The notes beneath the pieces are model-generated. The model saw nothing but the letters and a program-made list of their open reading frames with translations, was not told the origin of the DNA and did not search any database. A program made the position numbers and the translations under genes. A stretch of DNA of 64,000 bases from Sphingopyxis sp. LC363 (lineage in GTDB: Bacteria > Pseudomonadota > Alphaproteobacteria > Sphingomonadales > Sphingomonadaceae): NCBI RefSeq assembly GCF_000756385.1, contig NZ_JNFC01000072.1, positions 1 through 64,000 on the forward strand, read 5' to 3'. Positions 25,834 to 35,552 of the stretch are shown here, piece by piece; positions within the stretch are counted from its first letter, which is position 1, and each line of letters starts with the position of its first letter.

Positions 25834-26390
25834 TCGCCCGCATGTCCCCCAACGCGAAGACCGCCAGCCTCGCCGCGCTGCTCGCGCTGGCGATGGTGGG
25901 CCTCGGCTTCGCGGCGGTGCCGCTCTACGATCTCTTTTGCCGCGTGACCGGTTTCGGCGGCACGACGCAGCGTTACGACCCCGTCGCCGCGGCCGAGGAA
26001 CCGAAGATCCTGTCGGACACCATTTCCGTGCGCTTCGACGCCAACGTCTCGCCGAACCTGCCGTGGAAATTCTATCCCGAGCATCCGACCGATACGGTCA
26101 GCATCGGCGCGCGCGACATGGCGATCTTCATCGCCGAGAATAATTCGGCCCAGCCGGTGGTCGGGACCGCGAGCTTCAACGTCACGCCGACGCAGGCAGG
26201 CCAATATTTCACCAAGATCCAGTGCTTCTGCTTCACCCAGCAACGGCTGGAGCCGGGGCAACAGATGCGCATGCCGGTGCTGTTCTTCGTCGATCCGAAG
26301 ATCAAGGACGACCCTGACGCGCGCGACGTGCAGGAAATCACCTTAAGCTATACCTTTCACCCTGTAGACGAGGGTAAAAAGGCGAGCTAA
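25830..26390 (+). CDS. ctaG: Cytochrome c oxidase copper-assembly protein CtaG/Cox11
   Basis: A 186-residue protein with one N-terminal membrane anchor (TASLAALLALAMVGLGFAAVPLYDLFC) and a periplasmic immunoglobulin-like domain. The copper-binding pair C132-x-C134 is in QCFCFTQQRLEPGQ. It delivers copper to the CuB site of subunit I. The start ATG at 25830 overlaps the small upstream gene by four bases. Length and motifs are those of the Cox11 family. Confidence 0.94.
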   Translation: MIARMSPNAKTASLAALLALAMVGLGFAAVPLYDLFCRVTGFGGTTQRYDPVAAAEEPKILSDTISVRFDANVSPNLPWKFYPEHPTDTVSIGARDMAIFIAENNSAQPVVGTASFNVTPTQAGQYFTKIQCFCFTQQRLEPGQQMRMPVLFFVDPKIKDDPDARDVQEITLSYTFHPVDEGKKAS

Positions 26391-26470
26391 GGCCGCGAAC
26401 AAGAGTCTAACAAGGGCCGGCAGATGATGGGGAATCGTCATGCTGGGGCAGCAAAAACGGGAATTGTGAC

Positions 26471-27346
26471 ATGGCCGGTGCCAAACATCATGACTATCAC
26501 CTCGTAAATCCCAGCGTCTGGCCGCTCATCGGCTCGGTCGCGGCGCTGACGATGTTCTTCGGTCTGGTGATGGCGATGCACGCCGACCATTTCGGCGGCG
26601 TCGGGAAATGGGTTCTCGGCCTTGGCTTCATGGGCGTGATCGCGACCTTCTTCAGCTGGTGGTCGGACGTCATCAACGAAGCGCATGCCGGCGACCATAC
26701 CCCGGTCGTCCAGTTGCACCTGCGTTACGGCATGATCCTGTTCATCGCGTCCGAAGTGATGTTCTTCGTCGGCTGGTTCTGGGCCTGGTTCGACTTTTCG
26801 CTCTTCCCGGTTCCGATCGAATATGCCGAAGGCGCGGTCACCTCGTTGTTCGGCCAGGACGGCGCCGACGCGATCACCATGTGGCCGCCGAAGGGCATCG
26901 AAGTCATCGACGCCTTCTCGCTGCCCTTGCTCAACACGCTGATCCTGCTCTGCTCGGGCACCACGATCACCTGGGCGCACCATTCGCTGATCCACGGCGA
27001 CCGCGAAGGTCTGAAGAAAGGCCTGTGGCTGACGATCATTCTCGGCGCCGTCTTCTCGGCGATCCAGGCCTATGAATATGCCCATGCGCCCTTCGGTTTC
27101 GGGCAGAGCAACTATAGCTCGGCCTTCTATATGGCGACCGGCTTCCACGGCTTCCACGTCCTCGTCGGCACGATCTTCCTGATCGTCTGCCTCGTGCGCA
27201 CCTATAAGGGCCATTTCACCCCGCAGCAGCATTTCGGCTTCGAAGCCGCGGCGTGGTACTGGCACTTCGTCGACGTCGTGTGGCTGTTCCTCTTCATCAT
27301 CGTCTATGTCTGGGGTGGCTGGGGCGCGCCGGTCGCAGCGCACTAA
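26471..27346 (+). CDS. coxC: Cytochrome c oxidase subunit III
   Basis: A 291-residue, seven-helix subunit III. The typical features are the N-terminus AKHHDYHLVNPSVWPLIGS, the conserved ASEVMFFVGWFWAWF block, and the HGFHVLVGTIFLIVC and WYWHFVDVVWLFLF helices. It stabilises subunit I and may guide oxygen entry. It lies 80 bases after ctaG; this gap has no strong ribosome binding site and no clear promoter. Confidence 0.95.
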   Translation: MAGAKHHDYHLVNPSVWPLIGSVAALTMFFGLVMAMHADHFGGVGKWVLGLGFMGVIATFFSWWSDVINEAHAGDHTPVVQLHLRYGMILFIASEVMFFVGWFWAWFDFSLFPVPIEYAEGAVTSLFGQDGADAITMWPPKGIEVIDAFSLPLLNTLILLCSGTTITWAHHSLIHGDREGLKKGLWLTIILGAVFSAIQAYEYAHAPFGFGQSNYSSAFYMATGFHGFHVLVGTIFLIVCLVRTYKGHFTPQQHFGFEAAAWYWHFVDVVWLFLFIIVYVWGGWGAPVAAH

Positions 27347-27365
27347 ATTGCCCGACGACAACCAA

Positions 27366-27743
27366 ATGCAAAAGGGGCAGCCGCCGGTCTGGCGCGCTGC
27401 CCTTTTTGGCCTCTGCCCGCAGTGCGGCGCGCAGACATTGTTCGAGGGGCCGGTGAAATTCGCGCCGCACTGCCGCGTCTGTGCGCTCGATTTCGGCCGC
27501 TATAATGTCGGCGACGGGCCCGCGGCGTTCCTGACGCTGATCATCGGTGCGTTGCTGATCGCGATCGCGTTGACGCTCGATGCGCTGGTCCGGCCGCCCT
27601 TCTGGGTACATGTGCTCTTGTGGGTGCCGCTGACCGCCGCCGCGGTCGTTTACGGCCTGCGCGTCGGCAAAGCCGCTTTGCTGGCGAGCGAGCATCAGCG
27701 CCAGGCCGGCGAGGGGCGTAAGGTGGAGGACGAAAATGACTGA
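27366..27743 (+). CDS. DUF983 family zinc-ribbon membrane protein
   Basis: A 125-residue protein with a zinc-ribbon-like pair (CPQCGAQTLF and HCRVCALDF) followed by two membrane helices (FLTLIIGALLIAIALTL and VLLWVPLTAAAVVYGL). DUF983 genes are regular members of alphaproteobacterial cox operons; their exact role in oxidase assembly is unknown. Two starts are possible: the ATG at 27366 used here, or a TTG at 27348 just after the coxC stop; neither has a clear ribosome binding site. It overlaps the SURF1 gene by eight bases. Confidence 0.85.
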   Translation: MQKGQPPVWRAALFGLCPQCGAQTLFEGPVKFAPHCRVCALDFGRYNVGDGPAAFLTLIIGALLIAIALTLDALVRPPFWVHVLLWVPLTAAAVVYGLRVGKAALLASEHQRQAGEGRKVEDEND

Positions 27744-28395
27744 TCCCGCCGGACCCGCGAACGATCCGGTGCCCGCGCGGCGCTGGCCGCTGATCCCGAC
27801 GCTGCTCGTCCTCGCCGCGGTCGCGGTGATGATCGCGCTCGGCGTCTGGCAGCTGCAGCGCAAGAGCGAGAAGGAGGCGCTGATCGCGCTCTACCAGCGC
27901 AACATGGCGATGTCGTCGCTGGTGACCTACCCCGAACTGCCGCCGGTTCCCGATGCGATGCTCTATCGCAAGAGCAGCGTCGTGTGCCTCGAACCGGTGC
28001 GCTGGGACCCGCGCAGCGGCACCGACCGCGAGGGGAGGTCCGGCATCCGCATGATCGCCGACTGCCGCGCCGGCGCCGAAGGGCCCGGCGTGCTCGTCGA
28101 CGTCGGCATCGGCGACGATTTCAAACCGCCGAAATGGGCGGGCGGCACGGTGCAGGGAACGATCGTCCCGGGCCCCGAGCAGCCGACGGTGATGGAGCGG
28201 GCGACGGGCAAGGCGGCGCCCGCGCGCGCGATGCTCGTCGCCGATGCGCCGGTGGCTGGCCTGCGCGCGAGCGGAGTGCCGTCGGCCGACGATACGCCGA
28301 ACAACCATCTCGCCTATGCGGTGCAATGGTTCCTGTTCGCCGCCGCGGCGCTCGTCATCTATATATTGGCTGTCCGTCGCCGCTTGCGACCTTGA
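27736..28395 (+). CDS. SURF1 family oxidase assembly protein
   Basis: A 219-residue protein with the Surf1 architecture: a membrane helix near the N-terminus (IPTLLVLAAVAVMIALGVWQLQRK), a periplasmic domain, and a second helix at the C-terminus (FLFAAAALVIYILAV). The LGVWQLQRKSEKEALI block and the YAVQWFLFA block are family hallmarks. SURF1 helps insert heme a into subunit I. The start overlaps DUF983 by eight bases, so it belongs to the operon. Confidence 0.92.
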   Translation: MTDPAGPANDPVPARRWPLIPTLLVLAAVAVMIALGVWQLQRKSEKEALIALYQRNMAMSSLVTYPELPPVPDAMLYRKSSVVCLEPVRWDPRSGTDREGRSGIRMIADCRAGAEGPGVLVDVGIGDDFKPPKWAGGTVQGTIVPGPEQPTVMERATGKAAPARAMLVADAPVAGLRASGVPSADDTPNNHLAYAVQWFLFAAAALVIYILAVRRRLRP

Positions 28396-28422
28396 TCGCC
28401 CCCCGCTAGGCGCATCTGCGTC

Positions 28423-29820
28423 ATGGAATATATCAGCACCCGCGGCTCTGCGCCGACCCTCGACTTTCGTGCCGCGACGCTCGCGGGGCTTGCCGGCGAC
28501 GGCGGGCTTTATGTTCCGGCGAACTGGCCGCGGATGTCGACCGACGAAATCCGCGCGCTCGCCGGGCTCGACTATGTCGAAACCGCGGTACGGGTGATGG
28601 CGCCGTTCGTCGAAGGCGCGCTGAGCGAGGACGAGCTGCGCGGGCTGTGCAAGGCCGCCTATGGCCGCTTCAGCCACGACGCGGTGACGCCGCTCGTCCA
28701 GCTCGACCATCGTCACTGGCTGCTCGAACTCTTTCACGGCCCGACGCTCGCGTTCAAGGACGTCGCGCTGCAACTGCTCGGCCAGCTGTTCGAAAAATTC
28801 CTCGCGGGCGGCGAGACCGATATCACGATCGTCGGCGCGACCTCGGGCGATACGGGGTCGGCGGCGATCGAGGCGGTCGCCGGGCGCGAGCATATCCGCA
28901 TCTTCATGCTCCACCCCGAAGGCCGCGTCAGCGACGTCCAGCGCCGCCAGATGACGACGGTGCTAGCGCCGAACGTCCACAATATCGCGATCGACGGCAG
29001 CTTCGACGACGCGCAGGCCATGGTGAAGCGGCTGTTCGGCGACGAAGAGGCGCGGAGCCATGTGACGCTGTCGGCCGTGAACAGCATCAACTGGGCGCGG
29101 CTGATGGCGCAGATCGTCTATTATTTCTATGCCGCGGTTCGCCTCGGCGGGCCCGACCGCGCAGTTGCATTCTCTGTGCCGACGGGCAATTTCGGCGACG
29201 TGTTCGCGGGCTATGTCGCGGCGCAGATGGGGCTGCCGATCGCGCGGCTCGTCGTCGCGACCAACGTCAACGACATTCTCCACCGCGCGCTGACCAGCGG
29301 CGATTACAGCGCCGGGACGGTCACGCCGACCGCGACGCCGAGCATGGACATTCAGGTCAGCAGCAATTTCGAGCGGCTGCTCTTCGACCTCGCGGGGCGC
29401 GACGGCGCCGCGATCACCGCGATGATGGGCGAATTCGACACGGACCGCGCGATGACGATCCCCGCCGACATGCTGGCGGGCGCGCGCGACCTGTTCGCGA
29501 GCGCGAGCATCGACGGCGACACGATGGCGCTCGCGCTGCGCTGGGCGCAGGAGCGCGGCGGGCAGGTGATCGACCCGCACAGCGCGGTCGGCCTTGCCGC
29601 GGCGCGCACGCTCGACATCGATGCCGACATTCCGGTGGTCACGCTCGCGACGGCGCATCCCGCGAAATTCCGCGAGGCGGTCGAGCGCGCCACCGGCGTG
29701 CGCCCGCCGCTGCCCGCGCGGCTCGGCAATCTGTTCGAGCGCGAGGAACGTTATACGAAGCTTCCCGGCGACTATGACGCGGTGAAGGCGTTCATCCTCG
29801 CGGAAGCCGCGCGTGGCTGA
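28423..29820 (+). CDS. thrC: Threonine synthase
   Basis: A 465-residue PLP enzyme that makes threonine from O-phosphohomoserine. The N-terminal hallmark MEYISTRGSAPTLDF is followed by the PLP lysine in FHGPTLAFKDVALQ (K112) and the substrate loop GATSGDTGSAA. It belongs to the long form common in proteobacteria. It follows SURF1 after 27 bases and overlaps the methyltransferase gene by eight bases, so it is probably read with the oxidase genes, as in many alphaproteobacteria. Confidence 0.95.
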   Translation: MEYISTRGSAPTLDFRAATLAGLAGDGGLYVPANWPRMSTDEIRALAGLDYVETAVRVMAPFVEGALSEDELRGLCKAAYGRFSHDAVTPLVQLDHRHWLLELFHGPTLAFKDVALQLLGQLFEKFLAGGETDITIVGATSGDTGSAAIEAVAGREHIRIFMLHPEGRVSDVQRRQMTTVLAPNVHNIAIDGSFDDAQAMVKRLFGDEEARSHVTLSAVNSINWARLMAQIVYYFYAAVRLGGPDRAVAFSVPTGNFGDVFAGYVAAQMGLPIARLVVATNVNDILHRALTSGDYSAGTVTPTATPSMDIQVSSNFERLLFDLAGRDGAAITAMMGEFDTDRAMTIPADMLAGARDLFASASIDGDTMALALRWAQERGGQVIDPHSAVGLAAARTLDIDADIPVVTLATAHPAKFREAVERATGVRPPLPARLGNLFEREERYTKLPGDYDAVKAFILAEAARG

Positions 29821-30703
29821 TCTGCTGCCCCTCGTCACGCTCGTCGGCGAGGCGTGGGCCGATTATGGGCTGGTCGACAGCGGGAACGGGCGCAAGCTCG
29901 AACGCTATGGCCGCTATCGCTTCATCCGCCCCGAGCCGCAAGCGATGTGGGCGCCCGCGCTGCCGCAAAGCGAATGGGACAAGGCCGACGGCGAATTCAT
30001 CCCGGCGTCGGACGACGATGGCGGGGGGCGCTGGTATTACGACAAGCCGGTTCCGGCCGAAGGCTGGCCGCTCGCGTGGCGCGAGACGCGTTTCACCGCG
30101 TCGTGCACGCCCTTTCGCCATCTCGGCTTCTTTCCCGACATGGCGCCGGTGTGGGACTGGCTGCGCGAGCAAGTGGCGGACAAGGCCGAGCCCGCTTTCC
30201 TCAACCTCTTCGGTTATACCGGCGTCGGCAGCCAGGCGCTCGCCGCCGCGGGCGCGTCGGTGACGCACGTCGATGCGTCGAAGAAATCGGTCGGACAGGC
30301 GCGCGAAAATGCCGCGCTCGCCGGCATGGGCGACAAGCCGGTGCGCTGGATCGTCGACGATGCGGGGAAATTCACCGCGCGCGAAGTGCGGCGCGAGCGG
30401 CGTTACGACGCGATCCTGCTCGATCCGCCGAAGTTCGGACGCGGTCCCGGTGGTGAACGCTGGCAGATCGAGGAGGGGCTCGCGCCGCTGCTCGCCGATT
30501 GCCGCCGCTTGCTCGACGCGGACAGCCGGGCGCTGTTCCTGACCGTCTATGCCGTGCGCATGTCGGCGCTCGCGATCGGCGAACTGCTCGCGCAGCTTTT
30601 CGCCGACCTGCCCGGCAAGATCGAGTGCGGCGAACTCGCGGTGCGCGAGGCAGCGCGGGGGTTGTTGCTGCCGACCGCGATTTTTGCGCGCTGGAGCCGC
30701 TGA
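29813..30703 (+). CDS. Class I SAM-dependent rRNA methyltransferase (RlmI-like)
   Basis: A 296-residue methyltransferase. Motif I is LNLFGYTGVGSQALAAAGA, an aspartate at the end of the second strand is in THVDASKKSVGQARENA, and the catalytic loop is LLDPPKFGRGPGGE. These are the features of the RlmI/RlmK family that makes 5-methylcytosine or related marks in 23S rRNA. The PUA domain found at the N-terminus of E. coli RlmI is not evident; the first ~90 residues are different and Trp-rich. The exact target base is unknown. It overlaps thrC by eight bases. Confidence 0.88.
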   Translation: MADLLPLVTLVGEAWADYGLVDSGNGRKLERYGRYRFIRPEPQAMWAPALPQSEWDKADGEFIPASDDDGGGRWYYDKPVPAEGWPLAWRETRFTASCTPFRHLGFFPDMAPVWDWLREQVADKAEPAFLNLFGYTGVGSQALAAAGASVTHVDASKKSVGQARENAALAGMGDKPVRWIVDDAGKFTAREVRRERRYDAILLDPPKFGRGPGGERWQIEEGLAPLLADCRRLLDADSRALFLTVYAVRMSALAIGELLAQLFADLPGKIECGELAVREAARGLLLPTAIFARWSR

Positions 30704-30787
30704 CGCTTTTCCGCGCCCGGCGTTTGCTGCATACGTTTGCCGCACAAAAAACCGCAGCATTGTGACCCAAATGCCGCGCTCGACTCG

Positions 30788-30830
30788 TTGACAATGAGAA
30801 CGTTCCCATTTAGATAACGTTCACATAACG
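30788..30830 (+). promoter_or_regulatory. Promoter with two tandem LacI-type operators before the TonB receptor
   Basis: TTGACA (30788-30793) and TAGATA (30811-30816), 17 bases apart, form a plausible promoter. Two 14-base imperfect palindromes with central AACGTT lie on it: TGAGAACGTTCCCA (30795-30808) in the spacer and AGATAACGTTCACA (30812-30825) over the -10. Their centres are 17 bases apart. The CG-centred TGNNAACGTTNNCA shape is the standard form of LacI-family operators. The second one is nearly identical to the operator at 42043-42056. A repressor here would block RNA polymerase; the LacI gene at 39729 is the obvious candidate. Confidence 0.75.
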
Positions 30831-30875
30831 GGAATGCCGCCACCAAAAGAGAGCGGCTATGTGGGAGGAACGGGG

Positions 30876-33800
30876 ATGCGGGCATCTCAAAAACAGTGGC
30901 TTGCCAAATTTCTGGCGGGGACTTCGGCGCTGTCGATGATGGGCGTCGCGCAGGTCGCGGTCGCGCAGGAAGCGCCGGCCGACAGCGAAGTGAACGGCGA
31001 CGAGATCATCGTCACCGGCATCCGCGCCTCGCTCGCGGCCTCGGCCGACATCAAGCGCGAGGCGCAGGGCGTCGTCGATGCGATTTCGGCGGAAGACATC
31101 GGCAAATTCCCCGACACCAACCTCGCCGAATCGCTCCAACGCATCACCGGCGTGTCGATCGACCGCTCGAACGGCGAAGGCTCGCTGGTCACGGTTCGCG
31201 GCTTCGGTCCCGAATTCAATCTGGTGACGCTCAACGGCCGCCAGATGCCGACCGCGCTGATCGGCGACGGCGGCAGCGCGCCGTCGTCGCGTTCGTTCGA
31301 CTTCGCCAACCTCGCGTCCGAAGGCATCGCGTCGGTCGAGGTCTATAAGAGCGGCCGCGCGACGATCGAGTCGGGTGGCATCGGCTCGTCGATCAATATC
31401 CGCACGCCGCGCCCGCTCGACAATCCGGGGATGCGCGGCAGCCTGTCGGCCAAGGCCGTCTATGATACGTCGCGCAACGGGGGCGATACGGTCACGCCCG
31501 AAGTATCGGGCATCTTCAGCACGACCTTCGCCGACGATCGCGTCGGCATCATGGTCGCGGGGTCGTATCAAAAGCGCAAGTCGAGCACCAACCGGGCGAA
31601 CGTCGGTTGGCGCGACGGCTATCTCGGTAACGAGAACAACTGGGGTTCGCTGGCCAACCCGACCCGTATCGTCGACGGGGTGGAAGTGCCCGATCCGCGC
31701 TATGCGAACATCACGAACCGGCCGGGGCCGGACGATGTTTATCAAGTGCCGCAGAACGCGTCCTACGACCTCAACGACATCAACCGCGAGCGCATCAACG
31801 GGCAGGCGGTGCTGCAGTTCCGGCCGACCGACGAGCTGACCGCGACGGTCGATTATATCTATTCGCGCAACACCGTCGAAACGCGGAACAGCAATGTCGG
31901 CGTGTGGTTCAACCATGAAAACACGTCGAGCGCGTGGACCGACGGGCCGGTCGCCGGGCCGATCTTCTATAGCGAGGAATTTGCCGCGCCGGACGGGACG
32001 CCCGGACCCGATGCGCTCTATGGCGGCAAGGATCTGTCGTACAGCGGCGCGCTGATCGAGAACCGGGCGGAGAATAATTCGCTCGGGTTCAACCTCGAAT
32101 GGAAGGGCACGAACGGCGTGACCTTCGAGCTCGACGCGCATCATTCGACCGCCGAGGTCAATCCGGTCAACCGCTTCGGGTCGAGCATGTCGCTGGGCAA
32201 TGCCGTGTTCGGCGTCCAGAACCAGACGATCAATTTCGAGAATGACCTGCCGGTCATATCCTATGGCATGTACCCCGGCATCGATCCGCTCGATGCGTCG
32301 CTGATCACGCCGACGGGCAACGCCTTCCGCAACGCCTTTTTCCGCAACCGGATCAACCAGGTGCAGTTGCGCGGCCAATATGATCACGACGACGGCTTCC
32401 TCGACAGCATCGATTTCGGCGTGTCCTATGTCGACAGCAAGGTGCGCTCGGCGTTCGGTACGGTCCAGAACGACGACACCTGGGGCGGGGCGGGGCCCGC
32501 GTCGGATATTCCCGACGACATTTTCAAACTGGTCACCTTGCCCGACAAGTTTCCGGGCCTTGCCCAATCGGGAATGATCGAGAGCTTCTATAGCTTCGAT
32601 TTCGAACGGCTGGCTGATCTCAACGAGCAGAATTATCAGGTTTGCAGCAATCCCGCGACGGGCTCCGCCCAACCGGGAACCTGCCTGGCGAACTTCAACA
32701 CCGATCGACGCATCACCGAAAAGACGCTGGCGCCCTATTTGCAGGTGGCGACCGTATTCGACCTGTTCGAGAATCCGGCGCATCTGGTCGCCGGTATCCG
32801 CTACGAGACGACCGACATTTCGTCGGCGGCGCTGGTGCCGGTGCCCGTCACCACCCGCTGGATCGGCGACAATGAACTCAACGTCGTCTTTTCGGGCGAG
32901 AGCGACTTCACGCGGTTCAAAGGCTCCTATGACAATTGGCTGCCCGCGATCGATTTCGACATCTCGCCGATGCAGGACGTCAAGCTGCGCGCATCGTACA
33001 GCCACACGATCACGCGCCCCGACTATGCCAGCATGCAGGGCGGGCGGACGATCGACACGCTGTTCCGCGTCGGCGGCGGCTTTGGCGCGCAGGGCAATCC
33101 GGGGCTCATCCCGTATAAATCGAAGAATATCGACCTGTCGGCGGAATGGTATTACGGCCGCGATTCCTATCTGTCGGTGGGCTATTTCCACAAGGATGTG
33201 AAAAACTTCATTTCCTCGACGCGGATCGACGCGAGCGCCTTCGGCCTGACGACGCCGGTCGGCGGGCCGCGCTGGAATGCCGCGATCGCCGCGCTCGGCG
33301 CAGACGCGACCGTGGCCGACATCCGCGAATATATCATCGACACCTTCCCCGACACGGTCACGGGCAACATCATCAACGCGGCGCCCGGCGATCCGCTGGT
33401 CAATTTCGAGATTACGACGCCGGTGAACAGCGACCAGACCGCGTCGCTCAACGGCTGGGAATTCGCGCTCCAGCACAGTTTCTGGGACACGGGTTTCGGC
33501 GTGATCCTGAACTATACGATCGTCAACGGCGATGCGACTTACGACAACAGGCTGCCGTCGTCGGTCCCGCAGTTCGCGCTGACCGGCCTCAGCGACAGCG
33601 CCAACGCCGTGGCTTTCTATGACAAGAATGGCATCCAGGCGCGTGTCGCATGGAACTGGCGCGACGAATTCCTGGCAGGAACGGGCCCCAACCCCTTCTA
33701 TACCGAGGAATATTGGCAGATCGATGCCAGCGCGAGTTACGAGTTCATCCCGGGGCTCACAGGCTTTGTCGAGGCGATCAACCTGACCGGCGAAGGGCGC

Positions 33801-33887
33801 CGCGGGCACCTCCGCCACAAGAATAATGTCAACTTCGTCGAGCCGGGCTTCGCCCGCTACGCGGCAGGGGTCAGGTTCAGCTTTTAG
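30876..33887 (+). CDS. TonB-dependent receptor, carbohydrate-type
   Basis: A 1003-residue outer-membrane receptor with a signal peptide ending near VAVAQ. The TonB box and plug region begin NGDEIIVTGIRASLAASADI, with the plug signature EDIGKFPDTNLAESLQRITG. The C-terminal strand ends in FARYAAGVRFSF. This plug type is typical of sphingomonad and Caulobacter receptors that take up plant or algal oligosaccharides; it does not look like a siderophore receptor. I chose the ATG at 30876 because GGGAGGA lies six to twelve bases upstream; the frame upstream to 30834 overlaps the operator region. It leads the glucan locus: halogenase, SapC, cupin, halogenase, GH16, LacI, MFS. LacI-type operators in front of it suggest induction by the substrate sugar. 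Confidence 0.92.
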   Translation: MRASQKQWLAKFLAGTSALSMMGVAQVAVAQEAPADSEVNGDEIIVTGIRASLAASADIKREAQGVVDAISAEDIGKFPDTNLAESLQRITGVSIDRSNGEGSLVTVRGFGPEFNLVTLNGRQMPTALIGDGGSAPSSRSFDFANLASEGIASVEVYKSGRATIESGGIGSSINIRTPRPLDNPGMRGSLSAKAVYDTSRNGGDTVTPEVSGIFSTTFADDRVGIMVAGSYQKRKSSTNRANVGWRDGYLGNENNWGSLANPTRIVDGVEVPDPRYANITNRPGPDDVYQVPQNASYDLNDINRERINGQAVLQFRPTDELTATVDYIYSRNTVETRNSNVGVWFNHENTSSAWTDGPVAGPIFYSEEFAAPDGTPGPDALYGGKDLSYSGALIENRAENNSLGFNLEWKGTNGVTFELDAHHSTAEVNPVNRFGSSMSLGNAVFGVQNQTINFENDLPVISYGMYPGIDPLDASLITPTGNAFRNAFFRNRINQVQLRGQYDHDDGFLDSIDFGVSYVDSKVRSAFGTVQNDDTWGGAGPASDIPDDIFKLVTLPDKFPGLAQSGMIESFYSFDFERLADLNEQNYQVCSNPATGSAQPGTCLANFNTDRRITEKTLAPYLQVATVFDLFENPAHLVAGIRYETTDISSAALVPVPVTTRWIGDNELNVVFSGESDFTRFKGSYDNWLPAIDFDISPMQDVKLRASYSHTITRPDYASMQGGRTIDTLFRVGGGFGAQGNPGLIPYKSKNIDLSAEWYYGRDSYLSVGYFHKDVKNFISSTRIDASAFGLTTPVGGPRWNAAIAALGADATVADIREYIIDTFPDTVTGNIINAAPGDPLVNFEITTPVNSDQTASLNGWEFALQHSFWDTGFGVILNYTIVNGDATYDNRLPSSVPQFALTGLSDSANAVAFYDKNGIQARVAWNWRDEFLAGTGPNPFYTEEYWQIDASASYEFIPGLTGFVEAINLTGEGRRGHLRHKNNVNFVEPGFARYAAGVRFSF

Positions 33888-33992
33888 GGCGGCGGGCCAT
33901 TTCCGCCGGGTCGCAGGCAAGAGAGTTGCGCCTTTTTCGGGCGCGGCTCTTTTGCGTGACGAGGGCGGTTTCGCGGCCTAGGATCGAAGACA

Positions 33993-35552
33993 ATGAATAG
34001 CGCGAGCGCGATCGAGAGGATTGTCATCGTGGGCGGTGGCACCGCCGGCTGGCTGGCGGCAGCACGCCTCGCCAGTTCGCCGCGGGCGATGGCGGGCCGG
34101 CTTTCGGTGACGCTGATCGAGGCGCCCGATATTCCGACGATCGGTGTCGGCGAGGGCACCTGGCCGACAATGCGCGCAACGCTCGGGGCGATCGGTATCG
34201 GCGAGGGCGAATTTCTCGCCGCGTGCGACGGGTCTTTCAAGCAGGGGTCGCGGTTCGACGGCTGGGTCACCGGCGCGGCGGACGACCGCTATCTCCACCC
34301 CTTCACCGCGCCGCCCGCGGCGCCGACGACCGAACTGCTTGCGGCGTGGCGCTCGGGCGCCGCCGACCTGTCTTTCGCCGCGGCGATGACGCCGCAGGCG
34401 CATGTCTGCGACCTGAACCTCGCGCCGCGGCAGCGGGCGATGCCCGATTATCAGGGTGCGGCGAATTATGCCTATCATCTCGACGCCGGGAAATTCGCGG
34501 CGCTGCTTGCGCGCCACGCGGTGCAGCGACTGGGCGTGCGGCATGTGGCCGATCATGTCACGGGCATCGATGCAGACGGAGCGGGCGGAATCGCCTCGGT
34601 CTCCACGCACCAGAATGGTGAAATCGCGGGCGATCTGTTCATCGACTGCACCGGCCATGCGTCGCTGTTGATCGGCGGGCATTTGGGGGTCGATTGGATC
34701 GACCGCGGCGATACGCTGTTCAACGACCGCGCGCTCGCGGCGCAGGTGCCGGTGACGCCGGGCAGCCCGGTCGCATCGCAGACGGTATCGACCGCGCACG
34801 AAGCGGGCTGGATCTGGGACATCGGCTTGCCGGGGCGCCGCGGCATCGGCTGCGTCTATGCGAGCCGCTTCATGGACGACGATGCGGCGGAGGCGGTGCT
34901 GCGTGCCTATATCGCGCGCGCGCTGCCCGATGCGCCCGAGGTTCCGGCGCGGCGGCTGAGCTTCCCGACCGGGCATCGCGCGCGCTTCTGGGAAGGCAAT
35001 TGCATCGCGGTCGGCCTGTCGGCGGGTTTCATCGAGCCGCTCGAAGCCTCGGCGATCGTGATGATCGAACTGTCGCTGAACGCGCTGATCGACAATTTTC
35101 CCGCGAGCCGCGCGGCGCTGCCGATCCACGCCGCGCGGTTCAACGAGCTGTTCCGCTATCGCTGGGACCGCATCGTCGAGTTTCTGAAGCTGCATTACGC
35201 GCTCAGCCGGCGCGAAGAGCCCTATTGGCTGGCGCAGCGCGACGCGGCGCATATCCCGCCGCGGCTGGCCGAGATGCTGGCGCTCTGGCGCGACCAGCCG
35301 CCGTCGGTCTGGGACTTCCCGCGCGTCGACGAGATTTTCTCCGCCGAGAGCCATCAATATATTCTCTATGGCATGGGCTTTCCGGTCCCCGCCGATCTGC
35401 CGGCGACGGGCGGGCGTGCGGCCGGGCTGCTTGCCGACAACCGCCAGCGCGCGCGGTCGCTCGCCGCGGCGCTGCCCGCCAATCGCGATTATCTCGACGC
35501 CCTGCGACCCGGCGCCCATGCCGCCGCGGCGCGACAGGAAGGAATTGGATGA
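33993..35552 (+). CDS. Flavin-dependent (tryptophan-type) halogenase, first copy
   Basis: A 519-residue protein of the tryptophan halogenase family. The FAD-binding GGGTAG (14-19) is followed by IGVGEGTWP and the conserved lysine in GSFKQG (K83), which in characterised enzymes forms the halogenating chloramine or positions HOCl. The halogenase hallmark WxWxIP is altered here: W273, W275 and I277 remain, but the following proline is glycine (WIWDIG). The glutamate in EPLEAS (E351) is kept. It starts 105 bases after the receptor stop and overlaps the SapC gene by four bases. Its neighbours handle carbohydrates, not secondary metabolites. The substrate is unknown; relaxed or lost halogenation is possible. 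Confidence 0.87.
   Translation: MNSASAIERIVIVGGGTAGWLAAARLASSPRAMAGRLSVTLIEAPDIPTIGVGEGTWPTMRATLGAIGIGEGEFLAACDGSFKQGSRFDGWVTGAADDRYLHPFTAPPAAPTTELLAAWRSGAADLSFAAAMTPQAHVCDLNLAPRQRAMPDYQGAANYAYHLDAGKFAALLARHAVQRLGVRHVADHVTGIDADGAGGIASVSTHQNGEIAGDLFIDCTGHASLLIGGHLGVDWIDRGDTLFNDRALAAQVPVTPGSPVASQTVSTAHEAGWIWDIGLPGRRGIGCVYASRFMDDDAAEAVLRAYIARALPDAPEVPARRLSFPTGHRARFWEGNCIAVGLSAGFIEPLEASAIVMIELSLNALIDNFPASRAALPIHAARFNELFRYRWDRIVEFLKLHYALSRREEPYWLAQRDAAHIPPRLAEMLALWRDQPPSVWDFPRVDEIFSAESHQYILYGMGFPVPADLPATGGRAAGLLADNRQRARSLAAALPANRDYLDALRPGAHAAAARQEGIG

Noticed and set aside
30810..33920. A 1036-codon open frame antisense to the first TonB receptor
   Set aside because: The receptor on the plus strand has a signal peptide, plug and barrel features. 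The antisense translation has no domain and even covers the operators.
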